25,873 nucleotides of DNA from Saccoglossus kowalevskii (GCF_000003605.2 NW_003139324.1:102029-127901); one strand, 5' to 3'; counted from the first letter of the stretch, positions 1-11,097 are shown. Program-made: numbers and translations. The notes: generated by a model not told the origin, from the letters alone.

Positions 1-35
1 AATCAGCAGTGACATTCTGCTCTCTTGATGACTCA

Positions 36-245
36 TCTGCTGGATTGGTTTTTAGCCTGACTAAAACTTCGCCATTTCAACCATGTATTGTATTGGCAGC
101 AAATCATCCAATTTTGCTCTTTTACATAGTCATCGTCTATCAGCTCCACTAACTGCCCATAGAGTTCTATCTTCACCTTCTTTATATCTGCCCGGTTTGC
201 CTGTCTGTCCAATAGACGGAACAGTTCACCCTTGTTGTTTTCTTC
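36..245 (-). CDS. possible coding exon fragment, unrecognised
   Basis: The minus strand is open for 70 codons between in-frame stops at 246-248 and 33-35. The translation is charged and protein-like, with stretches such as GELFRLLDRQANRADIKKVK and ELYGQLVELIDDDYV, which reads better than the hydrophobic plus-strand ORF over the same bases. An AG just upstream on the minus strand could be a splice acceptor. I do not recognise a family; a host exon or a retroelement gag-like fragment are both possible. There is no start codon in a good context, so if real it is an internal or terminal exon. This rests only on openness and composition. Confidence 0.3.
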
Positions 246-1509
246 TCATTATACTTAGTTTGTTCTTGTAGAAGTCCGCCCCTTGTCAATTAAATTGTCA
301 AAAATTGAATTTGTAATTGTGTATGTTTTTGGAACAATAACATAGTTACAAATTCTTCAATTACAATATAATAATAAATGCATGTACATTTATTAAAAGG
401 GTAAAAAATATATACAAGAACAGGCTGACATTGCATGTTTTATAAAAAGGTAATAAAAGTAAATAACAGGTTTCTTAAAGTTCTCAGATTGAAAAAAAAA
501 ATGTAGCAATGTATCTTGAACAATACATCTGTTAATAAATAACCAAAGTGACGAAAGTAAAAACATTTCTACAAATGATGGCTTGCAAGTTATTTCTTTG
601 CCATCAACAAGAACATCTAAAAAATCAGGTCTCACTCTAATGTGTCACAGGCAATTAATTGCAGTTCCGTCCACATCGACAACTTTGTTGATTTATTGCA
701 GCAGTTTTGATTGTGTATATTCTATCATTGGTAACTTAGAAACAGTGGTTACTTCTCTTATAAATAGAAGTACAATTTTCTACCCTATATATAAAATATG
801 TTTTTGAAATTCAGTCCCTCACCCCCTTGGCTATTATCGCCGATTTTCGAAATTTACAATTACAATCTCATGCTTCCGAACAATCCGATATTTATGCTGG
901 AGAACAAAGTATACAAATACTGTCTACAATATACTGCAAAGTGAAAATAATATACCAATTTGACCGTTGTTGTTTTTTTAACAAAATTCCAAACACAAAA
1001 GACAATCGACAAAACAAACAAACAAAAACTGCCGAGTACTGGTAGAGTCACTGTAGTCATATCAGTAAGAAAAATATACTGTGGACCTTATGGTCAATGT
1101 AAATACAAAATTAATGTAGTGAATACAATATTTATAAAAAATATATTGCAAAACCGTCAGTTGTAAACTGAACTTTAAATCGCAATGGGGCTTCAATATA
1201 AATTTACACAGACCAAAAAAAATGCATTATTAGACAAGGAAAAATAATGTTTTTTAGTCAAGGCTATATACTAAATTCTCTTATTTTGGGGATATTTTTG
1301 TGAGTGTACATGTATGCATTAAAATTTCAAACTTCAAATGTAATCATAATACAAATGTAAAGTAAACAAAATTATCGAGTGATTTTGGATTTGTTGGGAA
1401 AGTAGCCGAAATGCTGTGACATTGTCTAATTGTCACTAAAATAGTTAACACAAATTTTTCGTAAATATTACTGACCGCGAAAAGAAGCCCATCGCGAAGT
1501 GTCTTGTAA
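246..1509. other. AT-rich stretch without a supported gene
   Basis: This is low-complexity, AT-rich sequence outside the inverted duplication. One minus-strand stretch near 520-640 is open and reads plausibly (VRPDFLDVLVDGKEITCKPS), with a second short piece upstream near 640-690 (VVDVDGTAINC) separated by a stop. It could be an old coding remnant, but I cannot assign it. Other ORFs here look like chance products of AT-rich sequence. Confidence 0.4.
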
Positions 1510-1598
1510 GTTCTACAAATAACCATTATCTAATCTAAAATGTGAATGTTGACAGTGTACACTGCCATCAAAATGTAGCATCTGGTTAACATTACATG

Positions 1599-1699
1599 TT
1601 AACTTTGAAGCTCCATGCAATTGTTGCATCTGAACACATTTCTGGAGTGCTTATCTCTTGCTTCGCTTAGCCAAGTGTGTTGACTGTGTACACAGCCTG
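1599..1699 (-). pseudogene. degenerate copy of a terminal host exon
   Basis: This is the left-arm counterpart of the exon at 15,295-15,420. A minus-strand AG acceptor lies at 1,700-1,701, and the final part reads through a cysteine pair to the same terminal residues CMELQS and a TAA stop. The middle is shortened relative to the right arm: the segment coding the LLGDVVVKDDL part is missing, and an in-frame stop appears in the first part. It is read as a decayed duplicate; its transcription cannot be judged from sequence. Confidence 0.45.
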
Positions 1700-2151
1700 C
1701 TGTATGTCAAACAAAATAATTGACGAGTACTATATTAAAACTGAACACCACTAAAAAGCTTTCAAAAAGTTCTCAAGGACAAACTTCTTCGTCTGCAACT
1801 CATCTCGTGAGGGGTAATTGTTTTCTGAATCAGTAGTCATGCTATAGAATCAGAATAGCATACTTGCTTATCACAAACGTTCATGTTTTCCACATCTTGA
1901 TATTCCCACCCTAAATCAACAAAGCGCTTCAAAAAGCAATCCATCCGGGGTTTATCAACCCTTGATCATAGAGCAGAGAGTAGAATGTGTTATTGTTAAA
2001 TATGCAATGATGAACAAAAATTTGGATCACCAACAAAATTTCACATCATAGTAATACTGTGTCCTTTCACGTTATACTCCTTGTGTAATGGGCGACTCTT
2101 CAAATAAATTTGTACACAGCTAAAAATTAACAGGCATGTTAAAAAACTTAC

Positions 2152-2596
2152 CTGCAGCAGGCATGGTACAGACATGCACACATATATGTCTGCTGCACAC
2201 CCGACCCTTCAGTCTGCTGCACATCTGACTCATCAGAATGCTGCACATCAGGCCCGTCAGACTGCTGCACATCTGACCCGTCAGACTGCTGCACATCTGA
2301 CCCTTCAGACTGCTGCACATCTGACCCATCAGAATGCTGCACATCAGGCCCGTCAGACTGCTGCACATCTGACCCGTCAGAATGCTGCACATCTGACCCG
2401 TCAGAATGCTGCACATCTGACCCGTCAGACTGCTGCACATCAGGCCCGTCAGACTGCTGCACATCAGGCCCGTCAGACTGCTGCCCATCTGACCCGTCAG
2501 ACTGCTGTATATATCACCTGTCAGACTGCTTGCTTTACATCTTGTTCATCAGTCTGCTGGACATCGGACTCATCAGTTTGTTGCACGTCTGACCAG
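2152..2596 (-). CDS. repeat-coding exon, SDGSDVQQ tandem repeat (left copy)
   Basis: Positions 2,190-2,596 consist of about 17 tandem 24-bp units. On the minus strand one frame gives the eight-residue unit SDGSDVQQ with variants (SDGPDVQQ, SDGSDVQH, SDESDVQQ, TEGSGVQQ). Because 24 is a multiple of 3, the other minus frame (SSLTGQMC) and a plus frame (AAHLTRQT) are also open. I prefer the acidic SDGSDVQQ frame because the right-arm copy keeps it in a longer open context. A consensus donor (GTAAG) lies at 2,151-2,147, right after the repeat exon. Around 2,500-2,540 an indel breaks the frame between the first units and the rest. The product would be a hydrophilic, Ser/Asp/Gln-rich, probably disordered segment of a host protein. 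No function is assigned. Confidence 0.5.
2190..2596. repeat. 24-bp tandem repeat (minisatellite), about 17 units
   Basis: The plus-strand unit is built around CTGCTGCACATCTGAC followed by CCGTCAGA. Units differ by few substitutions (CCGTCAGA, CCTTCAGA, CATCAGAA), so the array looks young or homogenised by unequal exchange or slippage. An irregular piece at about 2,500-2,540 interrupts it. The inverted partner at 15,139-15,190 has only two units. Confidence 0.92.
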
Positions 2597-3093
2597 GAAA
2601 ACTGGATCATATATGCCCATTATGACTGTTTCAATGAACTAAATGTGATAAAATGCCAGTTTTAAAAGATATGTTATTATTTACCGGTATGTTAAATGAT
2701 AATGTATATTACGCATTCTGTATAAAATATTCCATCTATTTACTTACACTTTCATATTGGGCAACATGTGTATATGGACTTCCAACTTGCATTCATTTCT
2801 AGTATTTTTCAACAAGACACAAACGGTTGATACAAGATATTTGTTTTACTATATTTTTTTTAATAATTAATGTTAACACTTTGTTTTAGTAAATTGCGGT
2901 GTACAAACATTACCAAATAAATATTTCTACAATTACAAGAATTTGATATACAAATAAAAAATGATTTAATCAAAGCAGAATTAAAAGAATTTAATTTTCA
3001 ACAAAAAAGAAAAGGAAACACCTCATTCAATAAATCAAAAACCTAATTAAAACATATCACGCTGGGAATCGTACTCTTCCTCTTCACTTATTA

Positions 3094-3237
3094 TTTTCAT
3101 AATTAAATAACAAATCATGTTCCAAAGCAATATTTAAATCCAGTTTTTTGCCAACTTCATCATACCAGGTGGTGTGCATTTGCCAAAAGCTCCTTCTCTC
3201 TGGCTGTTCTTCTCTCTTGAATTGTTTCTGCCAATGA
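3094..3237 (-). CDS. host exon D, left copy (47 codons and stop)
   Basis: On the minus strand a CAG acceptor at 3,240-3,238 opens an exon in phase 0 that reads 47 codons to a TGA. It begins KQFKREEQPERRSFWQ and continues through HTTWYDEVGKKLDLN. The two right-arm copies (14,277 and 14,534) start at the same acceptor and phase and share nearly all residues, which supports real coding history. I do not recognise the domain; the segment is basic at the start and has a WYDEVGKKL core. In the right arm the frame reads past the position of this stop, so the stop may be the true end or a local change. It is probably part of the same host gene as the exons at 5,123 and 6,064, read leftwards. Confidence 0.5.
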
Positions 3238-3435
3238 AAACAAAAAAATGTTTTTTAACGTCAAGCCAATATGTTGACCACGAAAATGTCAAAAACTTTT
3301 TAAAGTAACATTAATCCTTTTCAGTATATTTTGTAATTGTTTTTATTATAATTGGTCACGTACATCGTATTTTGTATTATTTTTAATATCGCCACATGAA
3401 TCTGAAAGGACGCATATATAACAAGATTTCAACGA

Positions 3436-3590
3436 GATCCCCTCTGATTGGTTTCGACAACCAATCACAGACAGCCTTCTAATTGTCTATGGTGATGTCA
3501 CCAGTCAAGAATAGGGCAACGAACTAAAATAAAATGGCGGATAGTGCCGATGTTTATGATCAAGGAAAATGTTTTTTTTTTTTGGTAAGT
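3436..3590 (+). promoter_or_regulatory. putative CCAAT / YY1-type promoter with short first exon (left copy)
   Basis: An ATTGG at 3,447 and a CCAAT at 3,461 form inverted CCAAT boxes. Downstream is AAAATGGCGGA around 3,532, which matches the YY1-type element often found overlapping animal start codons. The ATG at 3,534 would begin MADSADVYDQGK, and a GTAAGT donor follows at 3,585 after a T tract. The whole block is strongly conserved in inverted form at about 13,930-14,065. Its coding direction is opposite to the other left-arm exons, so it may be a bidirectional promoter. The motif reading comes from sequence; promoter activity is inferred. Confidence 0.4.
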
Positions 3591-5122
3591 TTGTCATTGT
3601 TAAACGGTATAAACATCAATCTATGATTTTCACAATTATACTGTGGATTAATGGGTTCAATTTACTTTCAATTTGGGGGTTACTTTTGTGTGGTTGACTA
3701 TTTTTGTCCACTGGTTTGATCAAACACAGGAAACTTTGTGGTCGTTACACTGGAGACTGATGTTGGATTGTTGGCGATCTTCCCGAAATCGTCTACGGCT
3801 GTAGGTTAAGTGCCGTTTGTTCGTAAAATATTTATCAACAAAATTCATGATAACTCTTTAGTTATTTAGCTGATTTGGGTTAGAATAATAAATAATCAGA
3901 CAATCATAAAAACGCGATTGATCCGAAAATGTTTTTATTTTAGCTTCAGTACTTGTATTTAGTGTGGACGTCGTGTGTCAAACTAGAAAAAATTATATTT
4001 TCTATTCACAAATGTGATCCTACAACATCCTTGTCATTACCTTTATACAGCTTAAAGCAGTTGGGGTCAAATCAACTTTTGGCTGTTTACAGTTTTATAA
4101 TCAATATGACTTATTTATTTAAGATGTACATGCTGGAAGCAGCAGGAAGTATACACAGTTTGTTGGGAATGATAAATAGTCAATTTAATGACAACAATAT
4201 TTGTGAATAGAAAATATAAATTTTTATTGTTTGGTTTATGCATGTTAATTTATTGAGTTGTATATTAATTTGTTGGAAAAATGTAATGTGGGAAGGTGGA
4301 GTATTGCAAAGTATTAATTGTTGGCAAAAAATGTACTTGAGCAAAAAACTTGCACTTTCTCACAGCTAAAAAACACTTTATTATGATCCTTGCCAATAAG
4401 ATTTTCTGCTATAGCTTTGTTTGAGCTATTCAGTCACTGACTTCTGATACATTTGCAATATAGAAGTGTATGTTAAAATCATAATTACTATTTTTTTAGT
4501 AACCATGTTTAAATGAAAATTTGTATTATAGTCATGTATTGTATTAGGGGTCATATTTATTATTATAACACATAAAGGCAAACATATACCTTAGCTGTTT
4601 ACATGTAAAGGAACATCATTATTCAAATATAATATTTTCTAACATATATGCATGTGCAGTTTTATGTTTTTTTAATCTAAATCTATGTGTGAGACTGGTA
4701 TAACGTGGATGAAACCAGCATAGGCATGGTATTGCTAACAATAAATTACTGTGTTTGAAACCTAAAATACAATAACAATAAATTGTATACGAGTATACTC
4801 GTTCATCCAAAAGTGTTTGTATCAGTATGTATATAATTATTGATATCACCTCCTGAAGCTTCCAGCGAGCATATTAACCAACTCTGCAATATTTTATTTC
4901 AAAAACATTTGTGCAATGTTTCCTTTACATTGTGTATGCTGTTCTCAACGATATGTTAGAATAAACAAGGCTTTCTAGGTACTCAAAGAGTGTCAGCGGT
5001 AGAGTGAAAGTAGCTGCAGTGTTGAAAGGCTTGAGTAAAGTATACGAGATATGAGCAAGCAATTATCTTCTCACGTTAGTGAAAATTGATATAAAATATA
5101 AGAAAACAGTAATTATACTTAC

Positions 5123-5248
5123 TATCAAAGCTAAGCATTTAATTGTCATGGCTGATGGTGATGCCATCTTACTTGCACACAGGTTGTGTGCAAATTCCTC
5201 TGTATTCATGTATTTGTAGTTCTTTTTTGTTTCTTCAGTACATAAAAT
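5123..5248 (-). CDS. host exon C, left copy (126 nt)
   Basis: This is the best supported host exon in the left arm. On the minus strand a CTATAG acceptor precedes 126 nt that are open in phase 0 (42 codons), followed by a GTAAGT donor at 5,122-5,117. The protein begins ILCTEETKKNYKYMNTEE and ends near MTIKCLALI. The right-arm copy at 12,270-12,395 has the same length, phase and splice borders and differs by one residue (Phe here, Val there, at residue 19). Flanking introns differ more, with indels. I do not recognise the family. The preceding exon (5,417-5,483 here) is damaged by a deletion, so the left-arm gene as a whole is probably not intact. Confidence 0.62.
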
Positions 5249-5416
5249 CTATAGTTGAATTGATAGAGAAAATATTGTTAAAGATTAACGTGTCTATAAT
5301 TAATAAAATAAGAAATGTTATTATTAATGCAAATAAAAACACTGATATACAATTCAAAATCTGAAAATTAATTCATGAATGAGCATAAGATTTGTCAGGT
5401 AAGTTTAGTAATTTAC

Positions 5417-5483
5417 CTTTCTTGCTTCCTTTTGTCTCCATTCTCCAATTTTAATTTGGCAGAATGACAACATCTTGTTTTTC
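5417..5483 (-). pseudogene. host exon B, left copy, with 47-nt deletion
   Basis: This corresponds to the 114-nt exon at 12,011-12,124 in the right arm. The donor (GTAAAT on the minus strand) and the 3' part are conserved, including the stretch KMLSFCQIKIGE. The 5' part of the exon present in the right arm is absent, leaving 67 nt, so the length is no longer a multiple of three and splicing to the next exon would shift the frame. Either this is a deletion in the left arm or the right arm gained the sequence; the phase-0 fit on the right favours deletion here. Confidence 0.5.
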
Positions 5484-6063
5484 CTTTTCGGAATAATAAT
5501 ATTTACATCAGTGTTTATAATCTGTTATTTTAGTTTAATGCAAGTATTGTCATATAGGTGCTAATGTGTCTGTGTCGTATTCAAAAAAAAGAAATTACAG
5601 CCACGAGTTTGTATATGCACTATGTAGAAAATAAAGATGTGTGAGAAATTTGCATATCTCATCCATGTGATTATTTACGTTATAAGATCAGCTTCTGGTT
5701 CCAAAAAAATCATTATATCGGTTTCTGCACTGCTCATCTGTAAAATTCTGTCAATAAATTGAACAGGCTAAGAAGAACATCAAAGATTATTTTAAGTAAT
5801 TTTGATCAAAAGAACTAAGGAAAAGTTTAATTGAAATCAACTGATGTATTCCATTTCAAATTATAAAGACAGGAATATGTGTATATTTTAACTATGGCCA
5901 ACCATAGTCATTATTAACACGTAAATATTATTTATTTACAATGCCAGACAGGCACTACTAATGTCTGATGCAGTTTCAATAACCCAAATGAAATTGGCCA
6001 TTATGTACATCATCTAAGACAGGCATGTGCAATAATTTGTCATTCAAATCCATGCATCCAACT

Positions 6064-6249
6064 TTACTTTAGGATATTGGGTTCATGAATTTTATAAGAC
6101 ACACTATTGAGTGTAACACCAATTTCACTCTTTTTTATCCGTTGCTGCTCTTTAACAAGCAAGTCTATTTTTTTACTTTGTTCATCTATCTTCTTATGCA
6201 AAGATTTTAACAAAAGCAAAAATTGATCTGCAGCCCGAGGTTGCAGCTG
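6064..6249 (-). CDS. coiled-coil exon of host gene (left copy)
   Basis: On the minus strand a TCATAG acceptor precedes 61 open codons and a TAA. The centre reads LHKKIDEQSKKIDLLVKEQQ, with hydrophobic residues at heptad-like spacing among Lys/Glu/Gln, as in a short coiled coil. Several BEN-domain and similar nuclear proteins carry such a coil before the BEN domain, and a BEN-like exon lies at 19,886 near the other arm; linking the two is inference. The right-arm copy (from 10,877) keeps only the first 24 codons before a stop and loses homology near 10,980, resuming near 11,345. No clean donor is visible before the TAA, so the exon may be terminal, or its 3' border is unclear. Confidence 0.45.
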   Translation of the reverse strand, partial: QLQPRAADQFLLLLKSLHKKIDEQSKKIDLLVKEQQRIKKSEIGVTLNSVSYKIHEPNILK

Positions 6250-6559
6250 CTATGACGAAGGTACAATTTCTATAAATAAATGTATTAAATTACATGATAT
6301 TAGTCGTAATAATGCTGATACATGTATTTTAATACTAACTGTTACATGGTGAAACGAAAAAAATGGTAAATGTAAATTATTGTTATTCATTTTTTGAGAT
6401 ATTTAGTCATGGCTATAAGTCCCTCAACAAAATGTGGTTCGGGACTTTGGAAACCAGAATTTTCTGTCAGGTGATTTTTACTTACTTTTTCTAGCTTTCC
6501 TGCCGGTGGCATTGTTATAGGAAATGTCAGACTCTCATGTCTTCGTTTACAAAACGTTT

Positions 6560-7940
6560 GTAAATGAGAATGTTTCCTGACGCCATGTTTCAGCTAAGAC
6601 GACCAACTATGAAGTCAAAATCAAGGAATGCTAAGACTAACCAAAAAGCATTTTGGAAATACACACATAGTAAATCCATGACCAGATCTTCTATACCAGA
6701 TTTGGTTAACCCAGATTGGTCAAGAGGTTGTACAGATGCTGAAAAACCACAGTACTAAACATTTTTTTCCCAGTGTTTTTCCCACAAGGATATTCATTAC
6801 CTAATAATTACAGACCAATTAGTTTTCTCCACACCAACATGAGTTCCTTAGTGGTAGGTCATGTATGACACGACTGGAGGTAGGTTATTGAAGACTGGAC
6901 ATGTGTTATTGATGAAGGTGGTAGAGTTGATGTTATCTATTTGGATTTTATAAGGGCATTTGATTCTGTCCCACACAAACGTCTTTTGATTAAGCTTCGA
7001 GCTTATTGTATGAGTGATATTTGCTATATTTTTTGATATTGGATAGAATCATTTTTAACTAATAGAAAACAACAGGTTGTTATTAATGGACAGTATTCTA
7101 ATCTTGTACCAGTGATTAGTGGCGTTCCACAGGGGAGTGTGTTGGGACCGGTTCTATGTTTACATTAATGACTTGAAGTTGCTCTAAGCAGTCTCAAGCC
7201 ATTTGCTGATGGCACTAAACTGTATGCTAATACTAATTGTTCTACACACCTTCAACTTGATATTATGAAAGCCCAAGACAGGGCTGATACTTGGCAAATG
7301 AGTTTTAATCCAAGCAAATGTACAGTCATTCAAATAGGCAAATGTAATCCTGGTCATCTATATACCATGAGAGGCAATAATACCACTATTACTTTTGAGG
7401 TTACAAACTGTGAGAAAGACCTGGGTGTACTTGTGGATGATAATTTATTTGTTAATCAATACAATGACTACATAGCGCACAAATCAAATAACATTTTGGG
7501 TGTTATATGTCGTTCCTTTAGTTACTTGGACGCTGAATCACTTGTCTTGCTATATAAGGCTTTAGTTGTGTCTACTCATGATTCTTTGCGTTTTAGCATG
7601 TGTCGTTATCGCTTGGGACTCAATTCCCTCGCATGCGCAGGTGACGACCCTCCCGCTTTAAGTTTCTTAAATTGGAGACATGATAAAAACATATAATTAT
7701 TTTAATCACAAAAATACAAGCCACCAAGATTTATTTACATTACATGGACCATCTACAACTAGAGGCCATGACTTTAAATTAAGGAAAATTTGGGTCATGT
7801 CTGGGTGTCAGAAAATACTTTTTCAGTAATAGAGTTGAAAATATTTGGAACACTTTACCCAATAATGTTGTTTAAAGCAAGATTCGATAGACACTGGATT
7901 AATTTACTATTGAAATACAACTATCGTGCTGATTATGTTT
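6560..7940 (+). mobile_element. decayed non-LTR retrotransposon (CR1/L2-like LINE), RT region
   Basis: The translation in shifting frames follows the order of a LINE reverse transcriptase. QKAFWKYTHSKSMTRSSIPD near 6,640 is the stretch upstream of the RT. VDVIYLDFIRAFDSVPHKRL near 6,930 is the motif A region. [14 protein letters not shown] at about 7,115-7,155 is the GxPQGS motif, and a FADG at 7,202-7,213 sits where FADD is expected. The thumb region follows in an intact 143-codon ORF at 7,265-7,696 (WQMSFNPSKCTVIQIGK, CEKDLGVLVDD, FSYLDAESLVLLYKALV). A C-terminal tail around 7,745-7,930 contains TTRGHDFKLRK and IWNTLPNNVV. Stops, frameshifts and a deletion between 6,840 and 6,890 break the gene, and no endonuclease domain is present. 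It is a dead, 5'-truncated copy. Confidence 0.85.
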
Positions 7941-8505
7941 CCTTCATGTAATGCGCAGTCTCAAACAGTAATAGTAATATCTTTTAAGTGACCTCAAACA
8001 TTATATTATACAAGTATAAGTAAGTAATATTAAATGCACCGGTAGTTGGTTTCTTATCGGCGATCCCTATTTATACGACTCAAATTAACTCCATTTTTAA
8101 TAAAGTGTAATAATATACCTGAATTTTCCTGTGTGGCCCACACATCACTTCAATTTTCTCCAGCTGATTTGAACGAGTCTGACCCCTGACGCCAAACCGT
8201 CAGATTGCGTAAATGGTGCTCCCTGATTGGGCGAAGCACTAACTGGCACAGTTGAATATGTTTGTTGAATATGCCGCTGGGTCAAAGGAGTAATTCAAAT
8301 AATATTATGTTGTTTGCCTGAAATCGTGTATGTCTGCGAGAGGATGTTTTTTTTTTTAAACTGGAGTATTGTATGACAGTAATCATAACACCGAACGATC
8401 CCTTACCAAACATGTAGAACTAATCTCTCGTCTAATATAGATTTTTTGTAATTCTATTTCTTCGTCTTTATAATGTGCATATATAATGAGGCATATAGAT
8501 AATAT
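7941..8505. other. no gene seen
   Basis: This is AT-rich sequence following the LINE tail. It has an A-run and a T-run but no phase-consistent exon, RNA gene or repeat that I can support. Confidence 0.4.
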
Positions 8506-8618
8506 GTAGATAAGAATAAATGAAACGTAGACAAATAATAGACAAAGAATGAACAAAATGTAGACGAAGAATAGACAAATTGTAGACGAGGAATGGACGA
8601 AATGTAGACCAAAAAATA
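8506..8618. repeat. degenerate tandem repeat, about 22-bp units
   Basis: Units of about 22 bp start with GTAGAC or GTAGAT and carry GAAGAATAGACAAAT-like bodies (for example near 8,560, 8,582 and 8,604), with one longer unit of about 33 bp. The minus-strand ORFs over it are Ser/Leu/Tyr-rich by-products of the repeat. Confidence 0.6.
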
Positions 8619-9808
8619 GAGGTGATGTGACAGCATTCATAAACGGAATAGTAATAAATGTACATATGAAATGACTTTAATGTGTAATTTTTCAAACAAA
8701 TGTTCGTAGATGCACACATTTATATATTATACATTGAAGAACGTGTGTGTTCAAAGTGACCTTGGGATGAATGAACTGAGTGAGGTTTAATCAACGCCGT
8801 ATACATGTAGACATTGAAACATCCCTCTCACTTTAAAGAATAATTGCATGAACAAAATTATAAATTGATATACAATACCTTTATTGCTATATAGGTGATG
8901 AAATCAATCTTCAGCAAAATAGTTGAAAATACAATAGTACAAGATTATTTAATTCAAAGAAAGTCTTCCATTTACATTTGTATAACATTTAACCATAGCA
9001 CTTTGCATTATAGTCACAAATTGAACAAATCTGAGTGACAGCACCCCCAGTTACCTGCCTAGCATATACATTTAGCAATACTTCTAGCAACAATGATGCA
9101 GAAGTTGACACGGCAACAGTTAAATATAATTTTCACAGGCAATTTCTCCCTTACTGTCAGATGCATATCAAATGTGACCTTTGCCTTGGAGTGGACATTC
9201 TTTACATTTCCTGATTTTTTTTTAAAACATGATATTATTCAACAGCGAATTAAATTATTCACAGGTTTCATATATCATATCAATATAAATCAGTGGTGTT
9301 CATGTTTTTCATTTTAGGGGTTCTCCCATTTGAAAAGCATGGGTGTGCTAAAATGTCCATGATGTCTGCATAATCGGAAAAAATGTTGTCAGAAGCATGT
9401 GAATAAAGTATTTAAAAGAAAAAAAAATCCCCCCAGCCTCTCCCCGTATCAAATGGGTAAATTTTGAAAGCCAATAAAACTGTAAGTCAATAAATATTTC
9501 ACTTCATTAGACCTCAGATTTCAAACCAGTTGATTTACTGCATATGTTGAAAAGGATGTGCACTCACTCTATTTAAAACATCTTCATACATACTTGTTAC
9601 TATGGAGCAGATATAATTTTCCGGATTTGACCTCCTTGTTTGTCAGTTATTTGTTTTGTGTTCTTGGATTTCGTTTTGACGATGTGTATTCGGACATCGT
9701 TTGAGAACATTATTTCTACTGTGTTCAACTGAATTGTTCGCCAAAATCGCGCAAATTAAACTGATCATTGGTCAATATTCAACAAATTGATCGAATCGGT
9801 AACGCATC
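8619..9808. other. AT-rich stretch with one weak coding trace
   Basis: The minus strand is open for 47 codons at 8,992-9,132 with a protein-like reading (ASLLLEVLLNVYARQVTGG, then CSICDYNAKC). There is no start and no clean splice acceptor, and the length is within chance expectation at this composition. I could not support a gene elsewhere in the stretch. Confidence 0.3.
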
Positions 9809-9921
9809 ATGGCATACAAGCAGCAGGTGACCTTGGATTACAACGTTTGTGTCATTCTGAATAAAATACGCAAACGACTACGGCCAGCATACACTCACAC
9901 AGACAAAAAATATTTAACTCG
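9809..9921 (+). CDS. possible first exon of the plus-strand host gene
   Basis: An ATG at 9,809 opens a reading frame of 38 codons that begins MAYKQQVTLDYNVCVILNKI and is basic further on. A possible donor (GTAAAA) lies at 9,922, just before the in-frame stop. It sits about 950 bp upstream of the right-arm exons on the same strand, which would suit a first exon. The donor phase (2) does not match the phase-0 acceptor at 10,877, so an unseen exon or a wrong call is possible. Confidence 0.25.
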
Positions 9922-10799
9922 GTAAAATTATATCTACATATATTATTGTAATCTTACCTGTAAAAAGTGACAGCTCTTTCGACGTGCGTGTGACGAGGCC
10001 TGGTGCGCGAGAGGGACTACAATTTCGCGCGCGAATTTCATTTCTCCACATGTTGCAACGATTAGTAAAAACGGTTGCTGAGACGATGGAAAACTAGTCA
10101 GCATTTGTATACAGGCAACGAATACTTTAACAAATATTTACACTATTTACAGACGTAGTACGGGTTGTATTGTTTTTTGGTAGCTTGTGACGTTCGTCGG
10201 TTTATTCCTACATTGTCCACCTGGCCTTTTTCCCCTTATCCATTTGGTGTAAGGGCCCTCTGCGTCTTTTAACATATCCTTTTTTGTCTTCCACAATTGT
10301 AATAACTGTACGTAGTGCACAAAACAAGTCTAAATTTGAAACAAAGCGTAACTGCACGAATTAAACTAACGTAAATCATTAAGTGTGAGAGCTGAGGCTA
10401 GCATGCATGAATGACATTTCTTGGATATTTTAATTCTCAATTTTTGAAAAACAAAAAACGCTATTTCTTGCAAATAAAATAGCAATTAAGAATAGTCATT
10501 GCACAATTCGTGATTCGTTGATTCTTCAATTCGCCTTACCCAAGTGTACTGTCTAGTTGTCAGCAAAATTATGACAGCGAAGTCAGCTGCTTTCTTATTG
10601 GTTGTCACAATGAAATAATGTTATGATACTATAAATCTGACTTATCACGACAGGTGTCACATTGAGTGGCATTTGACTCGTCGGAATTAATGTAAACACT
10701 CGTTTTTGCGGGGTTTGTAACTACATATTTTTTGGAAAGTAAAGTCAATTAACTGGATTAGATTGACAAGAAACTTCACTAGCAAATTGATTTTTTTTA
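9922..10799. promoter_or_regulatory. CpG-richer stretch, no gene seen
   Basis: Around 9,975-10,040 the sequence is locally rich in CpG (GACGTGCGTGTGACGAGG, then GCGCGAGAGG and TTCGCGCGCGAATT), unlike the surrounding AT-rich DNA. An ATTGG box occurs near 10,595. This could be a promoter, possibly on either strand, but no TATA box or initiator stands out, and the rest of the interval is featureless. Confidence 0.25.
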
Positions 10800-10876
10800 A
10801 ACATACATATATAAACATGTATTTTAAGACTAATAAAATCATGTAATGTTTTATAGAAATTGTACCTTCGCCCCAG

Positions 10877-10951
10877 CAGCTGCAACCTCAGTCTTTTCTT
10901 CTTTCGTTAACATCTTTGCATAAGAAGATAGATGAACAAAGTAAAAGATAG
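10877..10951 (+). pseudogene. coiled-coil exon, right copy, truncated
   Basis: The CCCCAG acceptor at 10,871-10,876 and the first codons (QLQP, then LTSLHKKIDEQSK) match the left-arm exon at 6,064-6,249. The frame meets a TAG at 10,949-10,951, where the left arm continues. Homology fades near 10,980. Either the right copy is broken here, or it uses a donor inside the exon (GTAAAA at 10,941), which would give phase 1 and not fit the next exon. Confidence 0.4.
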
Positions 10952-11097
10952 ACTTGCTTGTTAATGAGCAGCAACATATATACTGTATATAATGTTTAAT
11001 ATATTTAATTAATCATCTTTATTATGTGTATTGATATGACAATTTACATTAATTGTGAATTTGTATTTACACTAACACAGCAATTATTTTATTACAG

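Larger units (their letters stand above)
1510..6340 (-). repeat. left arm of large inverted duplication
   Basis: This segment is, read on the minus strand, collinear with about 10,800-15,500 on the plus strand. Matching pairs are 1,599-1,699 with 15,295-15,420; 2,152-2,596 with 15,139-15,220; 3,094-3,237 with 14,277 onward and again 14,534 onward; 3,441-3,590 with 13,930-14,065; 5,123-5,248 with 12,270-12,395; 5,417-5,483 with 12,011-12,124; and 6,064-6,249 with 10,877 onward. Identity is high but broken by indels, so the duplication is not recent unless gene conversion has acted. The outer edge near 1,510 and inner edge near 6,340 are where alignment by eye fails, with an uncertainty of tens of bases. 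Between exons the arm is AT-rich intron-like sequence. Confidence 0.88.
6340..10800. other. spacer of the inverted duplication
   Basis: This stretch of about 4.4 kb lies between the arms and has no inverted partner that I can see. It contains the LINE relic (6,560-7,940), a degenerate tandem repeat (8,506-8,618), weak coding traces and a CpG-richer stretch (about 9,960-10,200). If the arms recombined, this segment would be the part that flips. Confidence 0.75.

Noticed and set aside
2190-2596. CRISPR-like array
   Set aside because: The units are contiguous with no spacers, and the context is eukaryotic and exon-like.
2120-2665. Three overlapping long ORFs on both strands over the 24-bp repeat
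   Set aside because: A repeat unit divisible by three keeps several frames open. Only the SDGSDVQQ frame has support from the right-arm copy, so the SSLTGQMC and AAHLTRQT frames are treated as by-products.
3953-4210. 85-codon plus-strand ORF in the left arm
   Set aside because: The inverted partner in the right arm is not open in the same frame, and the composition is typical of AT-rich chance ORFs.
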